Part shown: positions 57,800 through 64,000 of the stretch, one piece after another
How positions within the stretch are numbered: position 1 is the first letter of the stretch
Layout of the letters: each line of letters begins with the position of its first letter
NCBI GenBank assembly: GCA_940671915.1
Contig: CALNVZ010003426.1
Span: forward strand, 52,398,827 to 52,462,826
Source of the DNA: Paracentrotus lividus
Taxonomy: Eukaryota > Echinodermata > Echinoidea > Camarodonta > Echinidae
Reading direction: 5' to 3'
Length of the DNA stretch: 64,000 bases
Made by a program: the position numbers and the translations under genes
Notes under the pieces: model-generated
The model's input: the letters and a program-made list of their open reading frames with translations, nothing else
Told to the model about the DNA's origin: nothing
Databases searched by the model: none

Positions 57800-58260
57800 G
57801 CAAAAGCGAACATATAAGTTAAACGTACAAATTCTACAAATCCAAATGGCAAGAAACTTGGAATCGCGATGATAAAGGTACACACCTTTACAATATACAA
57901 CGCGAAGTAAATGCCACTTTTAAAATAAAAGGATTTTGCAGAAAAGATGAAAGAATCATTTACCAATTTAGACTTGGTAAATGCTATTTAAATTACTATA
58001 AATATGTTTTTAAAAAACACGATACAGGATCATGCAACGAATGCTAAACGTTGGAAACAATTGAGCATTTCATATTGTCTTGTAAAAAATACGAACGACA
58101 AAGGAGAAAAATGTATAGATCAATAAAGAAAAATAATCCAAGCTTACGTGACTTATTAGGAAATGAGGAACATATAGGTAAAGTTCTAGCCTTCATAAAA
58201 GCCACTGGAAGATACAATGACCTGTAAGATTCAATGACCTGTAAGATTTTGGGAATCAAT
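57800..58260 (+). pseudogene. LINE ORF2 C-terminus with CCHC motif, and 3' UTR start
   Basis: The segment reads FRLGKCYLNYYKYVFKKHDT, then CNEC, a stop, TIEHFILSCKKYE (C-x2-C ... H-x4-C), then NNPSLRDLLGNEEH and VLAFIKATGRYNDL before the terminal stop near 58.23 kb. A CCHC motif after RNase H is a family feature of I-group LINEs. The last 100 bases are repeated in the tandem duplication that follows. Confidence 0.75.
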
Positions 58261-59990
58261 ATACTTTTAGATGTTACTATGTCATTCTCCTAATGTGATG
58301 TCCTGAACTCCTGAATTTACTACGATACCAGAATGTATTAATTGAATAAAAACATTGTCAAAATGACTTCAGAAATATATAAAAGGTTCATACACCTAGT
58401 TTGGATTGAGAGAAAATAACATAATTAATTGAGCACAACTAATAATTTCTCTTTCTTTTTCTGACTATCGTTACCCTCCATTATAACAAACAAAACTATA
58501 TAAAATATTAACCCTAAAAACTAATAATAATAACTAAATAACCATTGCACACAGCCATCTTGGTCGTCGAACCAACAACGCAACTCAACGAATCTGGGAA
58601 AACAACGAAAATAGAAGGAAAACACCCTCTATACATCGCCTGGCGGAAATCTTCGAATCTACGAAGGATAGCACGCCACTAAACCAACAACAACAACAAC
58701 AAGTAAGGCGGCTAAAAATACGACCCCCCCCCAAAAAAAAATCAATTTCGGTAAAAAACAACAACAAGTTTTTCAAATGTTTATGGTACTATTTGACACC
58801 TAGAATAACATACTAAAAAGGGGCCGCGGGGGGGGGGGTCTTTAGCGCCCATCCCCACTTTTTCAGCAACCGTGTACAAAAACGTAAAAATGTCGCAGTC
58901 TCTAGGTTATAAAGGCTTAATATTTGACAAACAGCAGGAGAAAGACGAGTAAGTCGGCTAAAAATACGACCAAAAATATCTCTACCAGTAGAAAACACCA
59001 AAAGGTTTTTCAAATGATTTTGGTACTGCATGTATTTGACACCTAGAAAAACATACTAAACGAAAATAATCCAAGCTTACGTGACTTATTAGGAAATTGA
59101 GGAACATATAAGGTAAAGTTCTAGCCTTCATAAAAGCCACTTCGAAGATACAATGACCTGTAAGATTCAATGACCTGTAAGATTTTGGGAATCAATATAC
59201 TTTTAGATGTTACTTATAGTCATTCTCTAATGTGATGTCCTGAACTCCTGAATTTACTCGATACCGAATGCATTAATTGAATTAAAAACATTGTCAAAAT
59301 GACTTCAGAAATATATAAAAGGTTCATACACCTAGTTTGGATTGAGAGAAAATAACATAATTAATTGAGCACAACTAATAATTTCTCTTTCTTTTTTCTG
59401 AATCAGTCTACTCCTCCATTATAACAAACAAAACTATATAAAATATTAACCCTAAAAACTAATAATAATAAACTAAATAACCATTGCACACACCATCTTG
59501 GTCGTCGAACCAACAACGCAACTCAACGAATCTGGGAAACAACGAAAAATAGAAGGAAACACCCTCTATACATCGCCTGGCGGAAATCTTCGAATCTACA
59601 AGATAGCACGCCACTAAACCAACAACAACAACAACAAGTAAGCGGCTAAAAATACGACCCCCCCAAAAAAAAATCAATTTCGTAAAAAACAACAACAAGT
59701 TTTTCAAATGTTAGTGTACTATTACACCTAGAATAACATACTAAAAAGGGGCGCGGCGCGGCTGGGGGGGGGGGGTCTCTAGCGCCCATCCCACTTTTTC
59801 AGCAACCGGTTTACAAAACGTAAAAATGTCGCAGTCTCAGGTTATAAAGGCTTATATTTGACAAACAGCAGGAGAAAGACGAGTAAGTCGGCTAAAAATA
59901 CGACCAAAATATCTCACCAGTAGAAAACACAAAAGGTTTTTCCAAATGATTTGGTACTGCATGTTATTGACACCTAGAAAAAAACATACT
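58127..59990. repeat. Tandem duplication of ~930 bp spanning the LINE 3' end
   Basis: 58127-59059 is repeated at 59060-59990: ataatccaagcttacgtgac at 58133 and 59064, ggtcgtcgaaccaacaacgc at 58562 and 59501. The differences are mostly single-base insertions and deletions. Each copy contains smaller repeats around ggctaaaaatacgacc and acctagaataacatactaaa, and the phrase gacaaacagcaggagaaagacg that also occurs at the LINE 5' leader (45016). Confidence 0.85.
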
Positions 59991-60555
59991 AAACAGGGGC
60001 CGCGGAGGGGGTGGGGAGGGTTTTAGCGCCATGCCCACTTTTTTCAGCAACCGTGGAACAAAACGTAAAAATAACCATAGATTGGTGATTATAACCTGCT
60101 GAGCCCCCCCCCCCCCCCCCCCCCCCCCCCACCCCACCCCCCCCCCCCCCCCCCCCCCATTTTGGGCTAAGCCCAGAACTTTCACAAACCTTCCGCGGCC
60201 CCTGCCAAAAATACTTTGTCTCGAAGTAGTTATTTTTAAAAATGTCCACCATTTACTTTTAATGCGATGATCTACGTACTATATGCAGCATTCATATCCG
60301 CTTTTGGTTTCTTGGTTTAAGGTGTCAAAACAATCTTTTCATACAGGTTTTAGTGAAAAAAGACGTTCAGGGTACCAGAAAATCTAAGATGGCGCCCAAA
60401 ATGGCAGCCGAACATTAAAGGCTATCATTGCATATTTTAGCGACATCATATTGATTTTTATTCAATCAATTTGAAGTAAAAAGAGTGCATGGGTGCAATT
60501 TGCAAGATATTCAGTGGTCCAATGTGCCGGGATTCGAGATGACCTTCCAAAAGGA
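59991..60555. other. Third partial unit, long C run, then unassigned DNA
   Basis: 59991-60075 begins a further partial unit (aggggccgcgg, cccacttttttcagcaaccg). A C run with few interruptions covers about 60102-60158. 60200-60555 holds an 'aagatggcgcccaaaatggc' word but no frame. The glycine-rich frames on the minus strand are translations of the C run. Confidence 0.6.
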
Positions 60556-60559
60556 ATCT

Positions 60560-61570
60560 TCAAGCTGGTCCCTAGCATGAAATCATTCATAAGGAGTGTG
60601 TGTATAATCTCCCAGGAAAAGGTCAGAGCAAAGTTATGCTACATTGGTCTTTTTAATGACCAAACATCCAAAAGGGTCATCTAGACGGATAGTGTTTGTC
60701 AGCTCTAGGGTCTTGATAAATATCTGAGAAATATCTTGTTTACCATCTTCTGCTGCTGATTGGGCCTTGCACCACTTTTGATGTCAATATTTTCTCGAAG
60801 CTTCCCCTCCACTTCTTGTCTGATAGAATCACCCAGAATAGAATCACCATCAATACCAACTTTGAATTGACTCCTCGTCCAGCTTGATTTTGTGGGTTGT
60901 ATTGCAGATGCATATGCTCCTCCTTTCTGAAAGAAGAAGAATAGGAAGATTGAAAGTTAAGGTATCATAGTCGACTTTGTTTGAACTACAAAGGCAAAAT
61001 AAACTTGACAATCTTCTCACGAATAATTATCCAATCAAGGCATGATAACTTCTCCCTGTAAGTAAATGCTGGGAGTTAAAGCTCCCTTGCGTTTTGTAAT
61101 TTCCTGTCTGAAATATTGCCCGAAATTTCCAGGGACATTTTTTTTTAATCAATTTAATTCATAAAACATCAATGATAAATTTTTCAAGTACTGCTTGTGA
61201 AATTGAAGGCCCCTTACATTGTGCAATAACTATCGGACATTTTCGGATACTTTTTGACCTCATGTGTCTATATGATCCTACATATTATAAAAATTCATCT
61301 TCATCAAAAATAGCTTATAATTATGTCAAAATTTCTAGATAGACACACTAATTCGTCCTCATGGTAAATTAAATTGTTAGTATTAATTTAATTTTGTATT
61401 CCTACGACATCTGGAAATAGACGTGTCAATTCCTTTCTTATTTATGTCATCTATTGATGGTTATTATGGATTGTGCAGACGAATCTATTCAAAATCATTA
61501 CGTATGATGACGTCATCCAGGTGCCATGTTTGTAAAAATTCTTACATTGATCATACATCATAACGGATCA
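60560..61570 (-). pseudogene. Decayed copy of the 5' end and upstream region of the very large GTPase gene
   Basis: 60560-60930 matches 29005-29366 on the same strand: gctggtccctagcatgaaa, tcacccagaatagaatcacc and gattttgtgggttgt are shared. It would encode only the first ~118 residues and contains several small indels. Beyond it, 60930-61570 follows the intact gene's upstream DNA (29370-30050), including the splice acceptor and TGACGTCA. The left breakpoint is near 60560. It cannot encode a functional GTPase. Either a segmental duplication or a misplaced allelic contig piece would explain it. Confidence 0.85.
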
Positions 61571-61572
61571 TA

Positions 61573-63953
61573 CACTGAACAAACCTACGTCTCCGTCAAT
61601 GGACCGACTAGCTTTTAAAGCTAGTCGGTCAAGGGTAGGACTAGACTTAAAGCTAGTCTGCCATGTTAGTCAGTCAAGACGCGCTAGCATACAACTGATC
61701 TACATCTCTCAACTTGAACGGACGCTTTAAAGGCTATCTCCGTCAAAGCTTGATGAGTCTTATCCCGACGTGACCAGACTAGGTCCAACAAAAAGTAGGG
61801 GTAGGGAACAGTTCATACCATTAGAAATGATCTGACTAGCGTTCATTCTGATAGGCAAATAGGTTTGCGAGATAAGTGAGTCGTCGTTTCAATGTCCGTA
61901 TTCTCATTATTCTGTTATCCGAGAAGCATAATCAAGTTGATACATTCCTGAAAAACACAATAGTAAAAATGTTTCTCCTAATTCTTCAATACAGGTAATG
62001 GACATACCTGTTTACTTATAGTAGCAACACCTATGGTATCTTCCTTACAGTTTTGCTTGGAATGTTATTCGTGAGCACCTTCATGCAACAACCGTCCGAA
62101 TAGAAGCTGACAAACATCAACATCCTCCAAACAAAGGATTGTTTTTCTTGGCACATCTGAGAGCATTACGATAGCCGGGAAATAAATAGAATCGTGAACA
62201 AGTATTGCCTTTCACGAGAGGTTAAAATTATAAGTTGTTCTTCTTACTTTTTAGAGGCCCGGTCTCCACATAGTATCTGGAGAGTGGGAGTTATATATTG
62301 CGCCAATTGAGATGGCGTTATTACAAAATTTCGTGCTCACATCCCGCAAATAAAAAACAAACAAACAACAAACCAATCCTGCCAATTACGACTACGCAAT
62401 CATAACCTTAAAGAGCCAGTGGGAAACCTTGCGCCCTTTTAATACAGGCAGAGTTGAATACAAACTTCGTTACTCCATAGCAACCCATGAACCGTCATTC
62501 TCTAATAGATTGCTGGATGTAATATTTGCTCTGGTTTAGACAACTAGCAGTAAATAGAATAAGTTGGTACCAATTGATTATGAAACATTGCGCATTCGAC
62601 TAAATAGGACATCACTATAGTGTACATTAAAGTTGCATACTCTGTTTGTGAATATTCCAATTTAATGAGAATCTAGTTACACAGACCACACACTGGATAT
62701 ACCCCGTAAGCCTTAAGATTTTGATTAATGAGCATCGTCCTTCCTGATGACATGAAAATGATGTGGAGCTACTCTTTCTTTATTTATTCCTATGGTTTCG
62801 AGTTCACGATAGCCGTTATTTTTTCAACCATAGATTAATGCTATTAAAATCACCAACCAGCGCAGAAAAATTATGTTTCTCTTTGCCTCAAAAAGCAAAT
62901 TATTTCATATTTTTTTTAATATTGTGTGGTATTTTACACTTGATTTTGTTAAATAATTTACAATATAAAACAAGTTAATTATATCACATGATGCAAATGA
63001 AAAATTTTAATTTTTAATAATAATAAGGTAGGTTCTGTTTCCAATATTTCTCTTTAGATTTCTTAAGAACTCTGAAAGAAAAAGATATTAGGAGATAGAA
63101 GAGCTGCGACAGTTAGGAGACTTCTGAAGGGTCAAAGACCAAGTCTATCCGCCGAAAATGCAAAGCAGGTGGCTACACAAAAAAGTCATGATGATACGAC
63201 AAGCCATAGGCGGCGACATACTGGGCCCCGTTCCCCCCATATTGTTAATGTGGCACTTAAATGCCTTAAAACAATTGTGCTCTGTATTTAATTCCCTGTC
63301 TCTTGATTTATAATCATCATAATCAAATGTTTATTATTTTTTTTGCTCAAATAATTTCTTGTGACAAAATGCATGTTTTCTTAATGCCGTATCTTTATAA
63401 TGTCTTCTAATATTCTCAGATTTTGATGCGTCTTGACCAGGGTAGGATGAAGCCACTATTAATAACGTCGTCTCGTCCATGCTAGTACTGTTCAACATAC
63501 AGCGATGCAAGAAACATCGCGAGGCAGAAAAAAGCAGCGACAGGCATAGTTTTACAACAATGACCCGACTAGCTTGTGAAGCTAAGTTCCTGCTCACAAA
63601 CTCGTCAAGTCCTGGGCAAGTCACTACGACATTTAGCTATATTTAGGCTAGTCTCGTTCAAACTAGTCGGTCACGACGGACGAGAACTTAAATTAGTCCG
63701 TCGGTGACCGCAGGATTAAACTAGTCCGTCCTTAGGGATAACTATCTTATAGCGACAGCTTTCCAAGCTAGTCCGTAGAGACAGGACGACGTTTTTAAAG
63801 TAGTCGTAATAACCGAGGTTGTGTTGAAAGTGCAAACTAGTCGCGGTCCGTGACCGACTCAGCTTTCAAACGGTAGTTCAGATCGGGGACATCACACGAA
63901 CTAGGCTTTAAAGCCTAAGTCGGCTTCTCACCCGGTTTAGGTTTTCAAGTAAG
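61573..63953. mobile_element. Palindrome-arm foldback element, copy 3, in the duplicated GTPase upstream region
   Basis: It starts CACTGAACAAACCTACG and ends GGTTTAGGTTTTCAAGT, with TA on both sides (61571-61572, 63954-63955). The intact locus at about 30046-30064 reads ggatcataaaaaattcag without the element and gives the empty site. The arms keep tagcttttaaagctagtcgg palindromes but with many indels. The orientation is as in copy 2. The core includes 'attgcgcattcgactaa' (62587). The 71-codon frame inside has no recognisable family. Confidence 0.8.
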
Positions 63954-63955
63954 TA

Positions 63956-64000
63956 AAAAATTCAGTCATATAGTTCCAACAGTTCCGATGGACCATGCCA
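63956..64000. other. Continuation of the duplicated GTPase upstream DNA
   Basis: aaaaattcagtcatat and ccatgcca match the intact upstream region at about 30054-30092, with indels. The duplication therefore continues beyond the window. Confidence 0.7.

Larger units (their letters stand above)
44975..58420 (+). mobile_element. I-group LINE (about 6 kb once nested insertions are discounted)
   Basis: Order on the plus strand: 5' leader from about 44975, ORF1 with three zinc knuckles (45496-46916), endonuclease (48222-49047), reverse transcriptase (52195-55252, split), RNase H (55560-57790, split) and a C-terminal C-C-H-C motif (about 58030-58080). Having ORF1 knuckles, RNase H and a terminal CCHC together is characteristic of the I/Nimb group. 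It is interrupted by a 105-bp array (47.0-48.2 kb) and three foldback elements (49568-52180, 52438-54164, 55753-57627). A few frameshifts and stops make it inactive. Confidence 0.85.

Noticed and set aside
59964-60252. Glycine-rich protein frames
   Set aside because: They are translations of a long C run. Homopolymer length is uncertain and nothing else supports coding.

Overview
The window looks like repeat-rich genomic DNA from a marine invertebrate, most likely an echinoderm or other non-vertebrate deuterostome. The reasons are intron-bearing eukaryotic features, very AT-rich non-coding DNA, a very large interferon-type GTPase gene, several non-LTR retrotransposon lineages, and a dense set of small inverted-repeat elements with G/C homopolymer tracts and a recurring 'ggctcgcgcttcgcgctc' motif that I associate with such genomes. 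No species can be named from the sequence alone.

There is one convincing host protein gene: a 1,690-residue GVIN/VLIG-type very large GTPase on the minus strand (24286-29358). It has a single uninterrupted coding exon with a splice acceptor 8 nt before the ATG, so at least one non-coding 5' exon is expected upstream. A decayed copy of its first ~118 codons plus about 1 kb of upstream DNA lies at 60.56-61.57 kb. Weak candidates for other host exons are at 5.93 kb paired with 14.68 kb, and at 32.8 kb.

The rest is mostly transposable elements, often nested. 0.3-5.7 kb: pyrimidine-rich repeat, a TTAA-flanked element, a Harbinger-type element (TAA duplication) and a long Tc1-like hairpin (TA duplication). 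6.2-14.6 kb: a ~300-bp satellite broken by telomere-like (CCCTAA)n DNA and by a 6.4-kb TA-flanked inverted-repeat element, itself carrying a CR1/L2-type LINE with a 10-bp target duplication. 16.3-21.9 kb: a 52-bp minisatellite split by an element with an apparent 9-bp duplication, whose right duplication was then hit by a Tc1-like element. 22.4-23.3 kb: nested small elements. 30.4-38.6 kb: many MITE-like elements and minisatellites. 39-44 kb: two minus-strand LINEs, one carrying a TTAA-flanked insertion.

45-58.4 kb is the most layered part: an I-group LINE (zinc-knuckle ORF1, endonuclease, reverse transcriptase, RNase H, C-terminal CCHC) whose ORF1-ORF2 spacer holds a 105-bp-period array. The LINE is interrupted by three foldback elements. 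One has arms of a GGACAACTCCCCC-type minisatellite. Two, in opposite orientations, have arms of tandem palindromes around GACTAGCTTTAAAGCTAGTC. A third copy of this palindrome-arm family sits in the duplicated GTPase upstream region (61.57-63.95 kb), where the intact locus at 30.05 kb gives the empty site. A 930-bp tandem duplication with many one-base indels (58.1-60.0 kb) and the noisy DNA after it suggest either old divergence or unpolished assembly at the right end.
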